Source: Pseudomonadota bacterium
GTDB lineage: Bacteria > Desulfobacterota > Binatia > Binatales > Binataceae
DNA: 64,000 nucleotides
Assembly: GCA_021324885.1 (NCBI GenBank)
Contig: JAJPIF010000006.1
Span: 124,001-188,000, forward strand
Direction of reading: 5' to 3'
Shown here: positions 17,894 through 26,651 of the stretch, one piece after another
Layout: each line of letters starts with the position of its first letter
Numbering within the stretch: the first letter of the stretch is position 1
Translations under genes and position numbers: made by a program
Notes under the pieces: generated by a model
Told to the model about the DNA's origin: nothing
The model's database searches: none
The model's input: only the letters and a program-made list of their open reading frames with translations

Positions 17894-19003
17894 TCAAGGC
17901 CGATAGAACGACAGCGCGCTTTGCGCCATCACCGCGTGCCGGATCTCGGGCCGCAGCCGCTCGGCAATCTGCTTGGGAGCGCCGGGGAAAAACCCGTCCG
18001 GATGCGGATAATCGGTGGCCCACAGGATATGCTCGGGGCCGAGAAAATCCGCGGCGAACTGCACCGACGCCTCCACCGGCTCGAACGAAACCCAGCACTG
18101 GCGGCGGAAGTAGTCCGAGGGTTTCATCTTGATTTCCGGATAAAACAGATGACTGTCCGAGAAATGGCGATCCATGCGATCCAGCCATGCCGGCATCCAG
18201 CCACCACCCGCCTCCAAAAAAGCGAAGCGCAGCCTGGGGAACCGCTCGCACACTCCGCCCCAGATCACGCACAAGGACGCCAGCATCATCTCCATCGTAT
18301 GCGAGACGATATGCTTGGCGCCGCGATTTTGGAATCGATCCGCGCCAATGGCGGGATTGCCGCCCAGTCCTTCGTGGATACCGATCGCGAAATCGAGTTC
18401 CTGCGCCTCGGCCCATAATGGGTCGTAGGCGCGGTCGTCCAACTGGCGGTTGTTGTAGCGATTGGGCCGCACGAAACCCGATCGCATCCCCAGTTCCCTG
18501 CGCGCATAACGCATTTCTTCAATCGCCGCTTCCACCGACTGCATCGGCAGCATCGCCACGCCAAAAAGACGATCGGGATAGGGTTTGCAAAAATCGGCCA
18601 GCCATCGGTTGTAGGCGCGCACGCAGGCGGCGGAAAGCTTCGGATCCTCGATTGCGCCCATCCACAGGCCCATCGTCGGATACAGGAACACCGCGTCGAT
18701 CCCGTCGAGATCGAGGTCGGCGATGCGCGCATGCGGATCGAAACCGCCCTTGCGTCCGTCGGCATATTTCATGTCCTTGACCGAGTCGGCACCGCCCCTG
18801 ACCACGTCGATTGCCCCGGCCGATCCGATCCCGTCAAAGCCGGGAAAGGCTCTGCCGACAAACCACATCATCTCCTTGCCGCGTTCATCGACAAAATACC
18901 TGGGCGCCTGATCGCGATAAGCGGGATCGATGTATCTCTGCCACAAATCGACGGGTTCGAGCACATGCCCGTCGGAATCGATAACGTTGTACGTGCGGCT
19001 CAT
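17894..19003 (-). CDS. Amidohydrolase-2 family metal-dependent hydrolase/decarboxylase
   Basis: This is a 369-residue ACMSD-like TIM barrel. It opens with VIDSDGHVLEP, in which the normal HxH is replaced by H-V-L-E. Later motifs are GIHEGLGG, HIVSHTMEMM, FLEAGGGWMPAWLDRMD and WATDYPHPDGFFPG, which supplies the acidic metal ligand. Family members hydrolyse or non-oxidatively decarboxylate aromatic and heterocyclic acids. It is one of three paralogues in the window (with 19233-20339 and 35235-36350). GGAGG lies a little far (12-13 bases) from the ATG. Confidence 0.87.
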   Translation of the reverse strand: MSRTYNVIDSDGHVLEPVDLWQRYIDPAYRDQAPRYFVDERGKEMMWFVGRAFPGFDGIGSAGAIDVVRGGADSVKDMKYADGRKGGFDPHARIADLDLDGIDAVFLYPTMGLWMGAIEDPKLSAACVRAYNRWLADFCKPYPDRLFGVAMLPMQSVEAAIEEMRYARRELGMRSGFVRPNRYNNRQLDDRAYDPLWAEAQELDFAIGIHEGLGGNPAIGADRFQNRGAKHIVSHTMEMMLASLCVIWGGVCERFPRLRFAFLEAGGGWMPAWLDRMDRHFSDSHLFYPEIKMKPSDYFRRQCWVSFEPVEASVQFAADFLGPEHILWATDYPHPDGFFPGAPKQIAERLRPEIRHAVMAQSALSFYRP

Positions 19004-19232
19004 CGGCGCGCCAACCTCCGAAAATGCAAAGCGGACCGCGAGCGGACCCCGCCGCGGAGCTTCCGTACACGGTGTAACATGGCACCGTCGCGTTTATCAA
19101 CGTAAATGCGCTGGCGCCAACGAACCCGGCGATGCGTAGATCGGCGGGCTGCTGGCCGCGGTTGAAATGATCTGGAACGGACGGCGAGGTGGTGGCGGGC
19201 CGCGCCCTTTTCAGCACGGCCCGCCCATGAAA

Positions 19233-20339
19233 TCAGTCCAGGTTGTATACCTTTTTTGCGTTGCCGGCGACGATTTTGTACTTCTCGTCTTCCGGCACCC
19301 CTGCGAAGGTGTCCTCGATGTACTGGCGCGAGTTCGGCCAGGTCGTATCGGTATGCGGATAATCGGAGGACCACATCAGATTATCCACTCCGATATCGTG
19401 GCGGATCTTCACTCCGATCTTGTCCTCGATGAAAGTCGCGAAGACCTGGCGATGGAAATACTCGCTGGGCAGCCTCGGCAGGTCGAGCCGGGTCCAGTGT
19501 CGGTGGCGCTTGTAGGTGCGATCGGATTTCTCCAGAAAATACCCGAGCCATCCGATGTTGCCTTCCACCGAAACGAACTTCAGTTTCGGGAACAGCTCCA
19601 GCACGCCGCCAAAGATGATTTGCGACAGCGCTTCGTAATTCGCCAGCGACGCGACATTGAGCAGCGCCGGCACCGCGCCGCGCAGGTTGTTGGCCTTGAA
19701 CAGCGCGGCCGTCCTGCGGTCCCCGGTGCGCAGATGGACATGGACGGGCAGATTCAAATCCTGCGCTGCCGCCCAAATCGGATCGTAAATGGCGCTGTTG
19801 AGGGGCTCGCCCCGCGGATACGTCGGCAGCATCACGCCCCGCAATCCCGGCAGCTTCGCCACATGCTCGACTTCTTTCCTGCCGACCTCGACATCGTCCG
19901 TCGGAATCAGGCCGATCCCGATCAGCCTCGCCGGATTGGCCGAGCAGAACTCGGACAGAAAATCATTGTAGGCGCGGATACAGGCGAATTGGAGTTCGGT
20001 ATCCTCTATATTGAAAACGCCCAGCCCCACGTTGGGGAAAATGGTCTGGGCGTCCACGCCGTCGATATCCATGTCCTTGAGCCGCTCGTACGGATCGTAG
20101 GAGCCCTTGCGAATCGTGTCGTAGGACTCGCCTGAGGCCTTGTACTCCTCGAACTTCTTGCCGGCCTGCGCTTCCAATCCAATCGTTTTGCCGCGGACGC
20201 CGTTGATCTCCCAGGCGTCGCCGTCGGGCACGCGCACCACCCTTGGCGCCCGGTCGCGCAGCCGGGCCGGCACTCGAGCCTGCCAGGTATCCTTGGGTTC
20301 CTCGACGTGATCGTCGGAGGAAATCACGTTGTACTTCAT
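19233..20339 (-). CDS. Amidohydrolase-2 family metal-dependent hydrolase/decarboxylase
   Basis: This 368-residue protein starts at the ATG at 20339, with a strong AGGAGGTCCGCA before it. The opening motif is VISSDDHVEEP, again with Glu where the second His of HxH is expected. VHVHLRTG, FGGVLELFPKLKFVSVEGNIGWL and MWSSDYPHTDTTWP follow. It is a paralogue of the neighbour at 17894-19003, 229 bases downstream in the same direction. The substrate is unknown. The adjacent TetR gene, on the same strand upstream, may regulate it. Confidence 0.87.
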   Translation of the reverse strand: MKYNVISSDDHVEEPKDTWQARVPARLRDRAPRVVRVPDGDAWEINGVRGKTIGLEAQAGKKFEEYKASGESYDTIRKGSYDPYERLKDMDIDGVDAQTIFPNVGLGVFNIEDTELQFACIRAYNDFLSEFCSANPARLIGIGLIPTDDVEVGRKEVEHVAKLPGLRGVMLPTYPRGEPLNSAIYDPIWAAAQDLNLPVHVHLRTGDRRTAALFKANNLRGAVPALLNVASLANYEALSQIIFGGVLELFPKLKFVSVEGNIGWLGYFLEKSDRTYKRHRHWTRLDLPRLPSEYFHRQVFATFIEDKIGVKIRHDIGVDNLMWSSDYPHTDTTWPNSRQYIEDTFAGVPEDEKYKIVAGNAKKVYNLD

Positions 20340-20459
20340 TGCGGACCTCCTATCGCATTGCCTGTTTTTCAAACGTCTCCGAAGCCGGCGCCCGGACCAT
20401 GGTGCACTCAAGGAGGCGCCACAAACCCTTTACATACTGATTGCGCCCGAATCTGCCAA

Positions 20460-21188
20460 TCATACTCTGACTTTACCGGGACCTGTTTTGTGCCGCTCGG
20501 GGACCGCTTTCAACCGGCTCCCGGCCAGATTCATTTCCCGCTCCAATTCCTGCAACTGCTTCATCAGCCTGGCGCGCGCGCCGTGTGTGGCCACACCCAG
20601 CAGCGTCAGGATGAACCCGTAGAGCATATGCGTGCGAAAACCTTCGCTGTCCAGATTGCCTTGCACCCACATGACGAGGACGCCGTAAAAGCAGATGACC
20701 AGCATGCGCGCGACGTATTCGGCGTTGACCTCCGGCAGCAAACGGCCCTCCTCGACGCCAGCCTCCAGCGACCGATGCCAAAGGGCCACGATTCGCGGAT
20801 GCAGCGGCGATTCATGAAGCGCGCCGCGCGCCAGCCAATGCGCCTGCATCAATGGCAGCCAGAAGGCCGGATCACCCGTGTAAATCCGCACGCCCAGTTG
20901 CGCAACTTCAAGCACCTGATCGATCGGATCGCGCGCGCGCAACTGCTCCATCGCCGCTTCCAGCTTTTCCAGCGCGCCGAGCTGCAGCGCCATCAGCACG
21001 CTGCCCTTGGAGCCGAACAGATTATAGGGCGTGGCCAGGCTCACCTCGGCGCGCTGCGCCAGCGTGCGCATCGACAGTCCGGTTCTCCCGCTTTCGCGGA
21101 TAAGCTGGGCGGCGGCGTCAAGAATGCGCGCGCGCCGCTCGCGCATCTGTCGATCACGCAGGCCTGCGCCGCCGTGTCCTAACGTCAT
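20460..21188 (-). CDS. TetR/AcrR family transcriptional regulator
   Basis: This 242-residue protein has a typical TetR helix-turn-helix at about residues 20-65 (ARILDAAAQLIRESG, then LSMRTLAQRAEVSLATPYNLFGSKGSV). The C-terminal ligand domain is all-helical. It is followed by the amidohydrolase at 19233-20339 in the same orientation. Two copies of TAACGYGTT lie at and just before its start codon, consistent with autorepression. The ATG lacks a Shine-Dalgarno, so it may be leaderless or start at a later ATG (21146). Confidence 0.9.
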   Translation of the reverse strand: MTLGHGGAGLRDRQMRERRARILDAAAQLIRESGRTGLSMRTLAQRAEVSLATPYNLFGSKGSVLMALQLGALEKLEAAMEQLRARDPIDQVLEVAQLGVRIYTGDPAFWLPLMQAHWLARGALHESPLHPRIVALWHRSLEAGVEEGRLLPEVNAEYVARMLVICFYGVLVMWVQGNLDSEGFRTHMLYGFILTLLGVATHGARARLMKQLQELEREMNLAGSRLKAVPERHKTGPGKVRV

Positions 21189-21215
21189 AACGTGTTCATT
21201 TTTTATAACGCGTTA
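21188..21215. promoter_or_regulatory. Candidate TetR operator, two TAACGYGTT boxes
   Basis: TAACGTGTT (21188-21196) and TAACGCGTTA (21206-21215, a perfect 10-base palindrome) are spaced 18 bases apart start to start. They overlap or precede the tetR start codon. Placement and symmetry suit autoregulation. Not seen elsewhere in the surrounding intergenic DNA. Confidence 0.45.
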
Positions 21216-21261
21216 AGATGCAGGTCAAGCGACACCCGAGGTGCGCCAAGGTTTGGTTTCC

Positions 21262-21687
21262 TTAATGGCGCGCCAGCGGATGTGGAACTTTGGTATCGAC
21301 GAACGGCGTGACGTTGAGGAAATACCATTCGCCGTCGATCTTGCGCAGCCGCGCGTTGTAGCCGCCCACCAGCAGCAGCGAGGTGATGCCCTCGCGAGTC
21401 ACGTACACCGTCAGATTGCACAGCGCGGTGCCCCGATCCTCCTCCAGAGACATGCTCAGATTGGTTACCAGATGGCGCTGTTTTACCTTGCCCATGTCGC
21501 TGGCGGCCAGGTCTTGCGTGAACTTGAGCAGCCCTTCGCGTCCCGCGTGGCGACCGGCAACCGGACTGTCGAAGACGCCGTCAGGCGTAAAGGTGCCGAC
21601 CCATTCGTCGTAGCGGCCTTCGTCGATACTGTGGCAGAAGCGCGCGAACAACTCGCGCACCTTTTCCCGGTCCTCGTGGTTGAACAT
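21262..21687 (-). CDS. SnoaL/NTF2-like small protein
   Basis: From the ATG at 21687 the product is 141 residues with the cone-fold pattern of SnoaL-like proteins: EDREKVRELFARFCHSIDEG, YDEWVGTFTPDGVFDSP, GREGLLKF, then strands ending in WYFLNVTPFVD. The ATG is 2 bases past the stop of the cupin gene, so translation is likely coupled. Family members act as small hydrolases, isomerases or dehydratases, or bind ligands. The specific reaction is not readable from sequence. A second member lies at 53208-53690. Confidence 0.82.
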   Translation of the reverse strand: MFNHEDREKVRELFARFCHSIDEGRYDEWVGTFTPDGVFDSPVAGRHAGREGLLKFTQDLAASDMGKVKQRHLVTNLSMSLEEDRGTALCNLTVYVTREGITSLLLVGGYNARLRKIDGEWYFLNVTPFVDTKVPHPLARH

Positions 21688-21689
21688 GC

Positions 21690-22442
21690 TCAGGAAACGC
21701 TCTTCACATCGTCCAACGCCTTGCCGCCGTACGATCTGGCGGCGTCCTGATCGAACGTGAGCACGATGAAGGTCGCGCCGTCCGGGCCGCAGACCAATGG
21801 CGTTTCGGGTTCGTCGCCCTGCACAAAACGCAGCGCGTCCACGTTCAGCCGCTTGTCTCCAACCGTTGCACAACCGCTGAGCATCAACTCGTAACGTCCG
21901 TACGTCGGAGCAGGAGCGTTGAAAGTGGCCCCCGGCGGACATTGGACAATCTGCACACAAACGCCCTTCTCGTCCTTGAGCAGGGTCTTACAGCTTCCGC
22001 CGCCCGGCAGCGGTTCGGACCTGGCCTCGCGCGCGCAGCCTTCGAGCTCGCGTCCGCGCGCGTTGATCATCTTGCGCGCTTCCTTGTCGCTCATCGGCGC
22101 GTACCCTGCGGGCTTGGCATGCAGGATCAGCATGCTGTGTTCGCGATCGGGTTTGAAGGGTCCGTAAGGCACGTCGTGATCGGTGTAGTGAACGCTGATC
22201 GCCTCCATTTTACGATCGCTGAACTGCATCGATCCCTTGAGCAGCAACTGGAATTGCGCCGCATGATGGAAATGCGGCGGAACGTCCATGCCCGGCAACC
22301 TGACCTGCATCGCTTCGGGACCGTCGGGACCGCCGTCCATGCAGATACGGAACTGGTAGCCGTGGCCGCCTTCCTGAGCCTGCTTCCACGCAATCTGACT
22401 CAAATCCACCACGATGTCGCGTTTTGCCGATGACGTTTCCAT
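21690..22442 (-). CDS. Cupin-fold protein
   Basis: This 250-residue protein starts after GGAGGCTCCT. The first cupin motif is visible as VPPHFHHAAQFQLLLKGS (residues about 54-71), with His residues suited to metal binding. A second beta-rich half contains GRYELMLSGCATVG and an FVQGDEPETPLVCGPDG segment, suggesting a bicupin with a degenerate second site. It is encoded in an operon with the SnoaL-like protein. The function is unknown; cupins in catabolic clusters are often dioxygenases or isomerases. Confidence 0.75.
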   Translation of the reverse strand: METSSAKRDIVVDLSQIAWKQAQEGGHGYQFRICMDGGPDGPEAMQVRLPGMDVPPHFHHAAQFQLLLKGSMQFSDRKMEAISVHYTDHDVPYGPFKPDREHSMLILHAKPAGYAPMSDKEARKMINARGRELEGCAREARSEPLPGGGSCKTLLKDEKGVCVQIVQCPPGATFNAPAPTYGRYELMLSGCATVGDKRLNVDALRFVQGDEPETPLVCGPDGATFIVLTFDQDAARSYGGKALDDVKSVS

Positions 22443-22577
22443 AGGAGCCTCCGCTATGGTTTTGCGCCTTGAAGGCGGCGCCGGTCAAGGTTCAAGGTTG
22501 GCAATCGCTAATTGCTCCTCCAGACCCTCTTCTAATATGTCGGCGGCTGGTCAATTATGACGCTGGAGATTATTGCG

Positions 22578-23825
22578 ATGGCAGATCAAGGCGCGATTTT
22601 TTCCGGAATCAGGGTAATCGAGTTCAGTCAATGGGTCTCCGGTCCGATGATGGCCAAGATGATGGCCGATCTCGGCGCCGAAGTGATCAAACTGGAGCTT
22701 CCTCCCGCCGGCGACAACATGCGCATGCCGGTGATGAAGGGTGGATGGGGAGCGGGATTCATCAGCGAGAACCGCGGCAAGAAAAGCGTCTGCCTCAACG
22801 TCAAACAGGCTGAAGGCGCTGCCATTGCACGCGATCTTATCGCACACTCCGACGTGTTCCTGGAAAATTTCACTCCAGGCGTGGTGGCCAAATACGGACT
22901 GAGCTACGAGGCGCTGCGCGCGCTCAACCCGCGGCTCATCATGTGCTCGATTTCCGGCTACGGTCAGAATGGTCCCGACGCGCATCGGCCGGGCAACGAT
23001 CTGATCGCGCAGGCCGCCGGCGGGCTGCTCAACCTGGTCGGCTATCCCGACGGTCCGCCGCTTTATCCCGGCGTCAACGTCGGCGATTGCACCGGCGGGC
23101 TCAGCGCGTTTGCGGCCGTCAGCTCGGCGCTCTTTTACCGCGAGCGCACCGGGATCGGTCAATATATCGACATCGCGCTGGTCGAGTGCCTGGCCTATCT
23201 GAACAGCCTTGGGATGGTGGCCACGAATCTAGGCCAGGGAACCTACAAGCAGAAGCGCGCGGGCGCCCATTCCACCGGTCTTGCGCCTTTCGGCATTTTC
23301 AAGGCAACCGGAGGCTATGTCGCGATTTCGGTGCTTGCCTATCAGTGGGAGATATTCGTCAATGCCATCGGCAGGCCGGAACTGGCCGACGATCCCCGCT
23401 TCAACACGCCGGCGCGCCGGATGGAGAATCAACCGCTGGTGATCGAGATCGTCGAGAGCTGGCTGCAGTCGTTTCCCAATCGCGAGCAGCCGCTGGCCAT
23501 TCTGGAGCGGGCTCATATCCTCAGCACGACCGTGGCCGAGACCGAGGAAATAATCAATCGCGAGCAAACCCGCGTGCGCGGATTTCTCCAGGATGTTTCC
23601 CATCCCGGAGCCGGTCCGGTGCAAATTCCCCGCACGCCCTTTCATTTCTCGCAAACGCCGCCGTCCATCCCGCGCCGCGCTCCGATGCTGGGCGAGCACA
23701 ACGCCGCCGTGCTTGCCGAAGTGCTGGGATTTTCCAAGTCCAGGCTCCAGGCCTTAACCGCGGCCGGCATCCTGGTCGAAGATGAACGCCTGGCGGAACT
23801 ACGGGCGGGTGGAAAAATCGAGTAG
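22578..23825 (+). CDS. CaiB/BaiF family (class III) CoA-transferase
   Basis: The start at the ATG at 22578 has GGAG nine bases upstream and gives 415 residues. Signatures are VIEFSQWVSGPMMAKMMADLGAEVIKLE (residues 13-40) and FISENRGKKSVCLNVK. The catalytic Asp is in GNDLIAQAAGGLL (Asp141), followed by GDCTGGLSAFAAVSSALFYRERTG. Class III enzymes move CoA between acids by a mixed-anhydride mechanism. This is the probable activating step for the catabolic genes around it. It is divergent from the cupin operon and convergent with the hydratase at 23846. Confidence 0.92.
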   Translation: MADQGAIFSGIRVIEFSQWVSGPMMAKMMADLGAEVIKLELPPAGDNMRMPVMKGGWGAGFISENRGKKSVCLNVKQAEGAAIARDLIAHSDVFLENFTPGVVAKYGLSYEALRALNPRLIMCSISGYGQNGPDAHRPGNDLIAQAAGGLLNLVGYPDGPPLYPGVNVGDCTGGLSAFAAVSSALFYRERTGIGQYIDIALVECLAYLNSLGMVATNLGQGTYKQKRAGAHSTGLAPFGIFKATGGYVAISVLAYQWEIFVNAIGRPELADDPRFNTPARRMENQPLVIEIVESWLQSFPNREQPLAILERAHILSTTVAETEEIINREQTRVRGFLQDVSHPGAGPVQIPRTPFHFSQTPPSIPRRAPMLGEHNAAVLAEVLGFSKSRLQALTAAGILVEDERLAELRAGGKIE

Positions 23826-23845
23826 CTTGAGAGCAACACCTGCTA

Positions 23846-24643
23846 TCACCGCATTTTCCAGACCGCAGGGCGCTTTTCCACGAACGCGCGCGGGCCTTCG
23901 CGCCGATCTTCGGTGCGCTCGATCGCCGCGCGCAGCGGCTCGGCCATCTGTTCCATCACCGGCACCGGCAGACTGTGGCCGGTTTTGATGATGCGTTTGA
24001 GCGCCTGGACCGCCAGCGGCGCGCATTGCAGGATCTCGTCGGCGATCGCATCGGCTTCCTTGAACAAGGCCTCGCGATCCGCCACCAGGCGTTGGAGGTA
24101 GCCTAACTGATACATCCGCTCGGCGCTGACATGGCCGCCCGTGAGCAGAATCAGCAGCGCCTCCCCCATCGCGATGTGACGCGACAACTGAACGCCGGGT
24201 CCCGGTATCAGGCTGCGGCGCGCCTCGGGTAATCCGAAACGCGATTGCACGGTGGCGATGCGGATGTCGCAGTTGATCGTGATCTCCAGCCCGGCGGCAA
24301 GGCAGTAGCCGTCAATCGCGGCGATGATTGGCTTGCGGCAGTTCGCCAGCTCATCGAAAGCGGCGCGAGCGCCGCCCCCGCGCCCGTCATCGGCCGGCAG
24401 TTCACCCTGGTCTCGCTGCGAGGTTTCCTTGAGATCCATCCCGGCGGAAAATGCGCGGCCACCCGCGCCGCTGATTATGGCGACCAGCAGGTTTTTGTCG
24501 CTTCCAAACTCGCGGATCGCGTCCCTGAGCGCGCGGCAGATTTCAACGTTAAGCGCGTTCATCACCTCTGGACGATTCAGCGTGATGTAAGCCTTGTGAT
24601 CACGGGTTTCGTAGCGCAGCACTCGCGAAGGGGTAAATGCCAT
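23846..24643 (-). CDS. Enoyl-CoA hydratase/isomerase (crotonase family)
   Basis: This 265-residue protein starts after GGAGGATTCCA. Crotonase motifs are VEICRALRDAI, GGRAFSAGMDLKE (oxyanion hole) and DGYCLAAGLEITINCDIRIA. FGLPEARRSLIPG completes the set. Both catalytic Glu positions (GLE and PEA) are conserved, so true hydratase activity is plausible. It lies convergent to the CoA-transferase with only 20 bases between stops. It probably hydrates an enoyl-CoA from the same pathway. Confidence 0.92.
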   Translation of the reverse strand: MAFTPSRVLRYETRDHKAYITLNRPEVMNALNVEICRALRDAIREFGSDKNLLVAIISGAGGRAFSAGMDLKETSQRDQGELPADDGRGGGARAAFDELANCRKPIIAAIDGYCLAAGLEITINCDIRIATVQSRFGLPEARRSLIPGPGVQLSRHIAMGEALLILLTGGHVSAERMYQLGYLQRLVADREALFKEADAIADEILQCAPLAVQALKRIIKTGHSLPVPVMEQMAEPLRAAIERTEDRREGPRAFVEKRPAVWKMR

Positions 24644-24926
24644 TGGAATCCTCCGACTCGGTTTTGCACAGACTATACCGGATTTCCGGCTTCGCGCCGC
24701 GTCCCGAGCGGTTGAAATAAGAAACCGAATCAGACCAAAACATCTCCTTGCCTGCTTCCCTCTCTGTTCTCATTCTGGTCTGGCCGGATCGGATTTTTCC
24801 AACCGCGCTTGCCGATTGGGTTGAGCTGAGGTCGGGGAGACCTGACATCATATGCGCACGGTTTGCGGCGGACCGCCCGCGTGCTAATCAGAAAACGCTT
24901 CAAGCCCAAAAAACAGGAGGCCGCGG

Positions 24927-26087
24927 ATGGCCGGGATACTCATCGAGGGGAGCTGTGAGCCGGGTTTTGAGCGCGTCCGAGAAGCATTCGCCGAAAATTT
25001 TGCCGCGCGCGGCGACGTCGGCGCGGCAGTCGCCGTGACCATCGATGGCCGGCCGGTGATCGATTTGTGGGGCGGCTTTGCCGACAAACAGCGCACGCGG
25101 CCATGGACGCGCGACACCATCGTCAATGTTTATTCCGCCACCAAAGGCATCGCCGCAACCTGCCTCAATCGCCTGGTGGACCAGGGCCGCGTGGATCTCG
25201 ACGCGCCCGTGGCGCGCTATTGGCCCGAGTTCGCACAGGCCGGCAAGGAGCGCATTACGGTAAGATGGCTGCTGAGCCATCGCGCGGGATTGCCGGCGAT
25301 CAGCCAGGCGCTGCCCCCTGACGCACTCATGCAATGGGACGTAATGACGGCGGCGCTGGTGCAGCAGGAACCGTGGTGGGAGCCGGGCACCCGCCACGGC
25401 TATCATGCGCTGACCTTCGGTTATCTGGTGGGTGAGGTCGTGCGCCGCGTCGAGGGCAGGACGATCGGCAGGTACTGCCGCGAGGAGATCGCCAATCCGC
25501 TGCAACTCGATCTGCACATCGGCCTTGACGCGCGCAACGATGCGCGATGCGCGGAGATGATCGCGCCGATGCCGCCGGTGCCTGGGGCGTCCCATCCGAT
25601 TCCCACCAATGCCGATCCCAGCTCGATGGCGGCCAGGGCAATGAATAATCCTGCCGGCTCGATGCGGATTTCCACGGTCAATTCGCGCCGGTGGCGGGGC
25701 GCGGAAATCCCCGCCGCCAATGGCCACACCAACGCGCGAGCGCTGGCCCGCTTTTACGGCGCGCTGGCCCGCGGCGGCGAACTCGACGGCGTCCGCCTGC
25801 TCAGCGCCGCCCAAATCCAGCGCTGTCACACAATCGAATCCGACGGTATCGACGCGGTGGTTGGAGTGCCGATGCGCTTCGGGTTGGGCTTCCGACTCAC
25901 GCAACCGGCGGCGCAATACGGCCCCAATCCCCACACCTTCGGCCATACCGGCGCGGGCGGTTCACTGGGCTTCGCCGATCCCGATGCGAAGATCGGATTC
26001 GCGTACACGATGAACCAGATGGGTTCGCACATATTGATCGACCCGCGCGTGATTGCGCTGCTTGACGCTTTGTATGCCTCAATGTGA
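24927..26087 (+). CDS. Serine beta-lactamase-fold hydrolase (EstB-like esterase)
   Basis: This 386-residue protein starts after ACAGGAGGCCGCGG. The SxxK motif is VYSATKG (Ser70, Lys73), with WLLSHRAGLPAI downstream, a Tyr motif HGYHALTFGYL, and HTGAGGSLGF near the C-terminus. No signal peptide is present, and the family pattern fits class C-like esterases (EstB, LACTB-like) rather than a secreted antibiotic-resistance enzyme. It likely hydrolyses an ester or lactone in the cytoplasm. Nearest neighbours are catabolic genes. Confidence 0.88.
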   Translation: MAGILIEGSCEPGFERVREAFAENFAARGDVGAAVAVTIDGRPVIDLWGGFADKQRTRPWTRDTIVNVYSATKGIAATCLNRLVDQGRVDLDAPVARYWPEFAQAGKERITVRWLLSHRAGLPAISQALPPDALMQWDVMTAALVQQEPWWEPGTRHGYHALTFGYLVGEVVRRVEGRTIGRYCREEIANPLQLDLHIGLDARNDARCAEMIAPMPPVPGASHPIPTNADPSSMAARAMNNPAGSMRISTVNSRRWRGAEIPAANGHTNARALARFYGALARGGELDGVRLLSAAQIQRCHTIESDGIDAVVGVPMRFGLGFRLTQPAAQYGPNPHTFGHTGAGGSLGFADPDAKIGFAYTMNQMGSHILIDPRVIALLDALYASM

Positions 26088-26157
26088 AGAGAAAGGAGAA
26101 TAAGCATCGGATCGAATTGTTTGGCTCCGCTCTTTTCTCTATTTCTCTTTTCTCAAC
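26084..26157. repeat. Purine/pyrimidine inverted element, copy 1
   Basis: A purine arm (GAAGAGAAAGGAGAA, ending about 26100) and a pyrimidine arm (TTCTCTATTTCTCTTTTCTCA, about 26135-26156) face each other across about 35 bases, directly at the 3' end of the hydrolase gene. The arms can pair imperfectly. Similar arrangements occur at 28533-28669 and 62032-62172. Confidence 0.45.
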
Positions 26158-26315
26158 CAACGGCTGCGGCGCGCTCGCCTGCGCCGACGCTGTTTGATGC
26201 GTCCATCGTGCAGCCCTTCCCGCAAGGTCACAAGCGGCTCGCCGTCTGCTCCGAGCAATGAGTGCAAAGTCCCTCGATCAAGTGAGCCCTTTCCGAAGAC
26301 CGGCCATTTTTTCAT
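26139..26315 (-). CDS. Possible small basic protein (doubtful)
   Basis: This is a 58-codon frame from an ATG at 26315, beginning MKKWPVFGKGSLDRG and ending in a run of Arg and Lys (RRRRRARRSRW, then LRKEK). Only a weak purine stretch (GAGCGGGAA) precedes it. Its last codons lie inside the pyrimidine arm of the repeat above. It sits directly downstream of tRNA-Leu. I do not recognise it, and it could easily be chance. Confidence 0.2.
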   Translation of the reverse strand: MKKWPVFGKGSLDRGTLHSLLGADGEPLVTLREGLHDGRIKQRRRRRARRSRWLRKEK

Positions 26316-26382
26316 CGGTTCCCGCTCAAAGGCGAGGTCCCGCCGCGTTTCCCGGCAAACTAGCCACAACGAAGTTTGAAAT

Positions 26383-26468
26383 TGGTGCCGGGGGCGGGAC
26401 TTGAACCCGCATGTGGTTACCCACGGAGGATTTTGAGTCCTCTGCGTCTGCCGTTTCGCCACCCCGGC
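26383..26468 (-). tRNA. tRNA-Leu (anticodon CAA)
   Basis: Read on the minus strand, the acceptor stem is GCCGGGG pairing with CCCCGGC, with the CCA end encoded. The anticodon stem GAGGA/TCCTC encloses CTCAAAA, giving anticodon CAA for UUG codons. A short variable arm follows, then the T loop GGTTCAAGTCC. The 86-base length including CCA is right for a class II tRNA-Leu. Confidence 0.95.
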
Positions 26469-26651
26469 TCGGAAGGCCGGCGCCATGCCTCGGATTCGGA
26501 GCTGAATCAGTTACGCCGGAGTTGCAAGTTTGCCAGAGCCGGACCTGTTTCGACAAGTCCCCCTGCGCTGGCCGGACCGCTGGCTGTGGTCGCGCCGAAA
26601 GGGGCGTAGGTGTAAGCAGGTGATTATATCCTCAGATATGCGGACCTGGAT

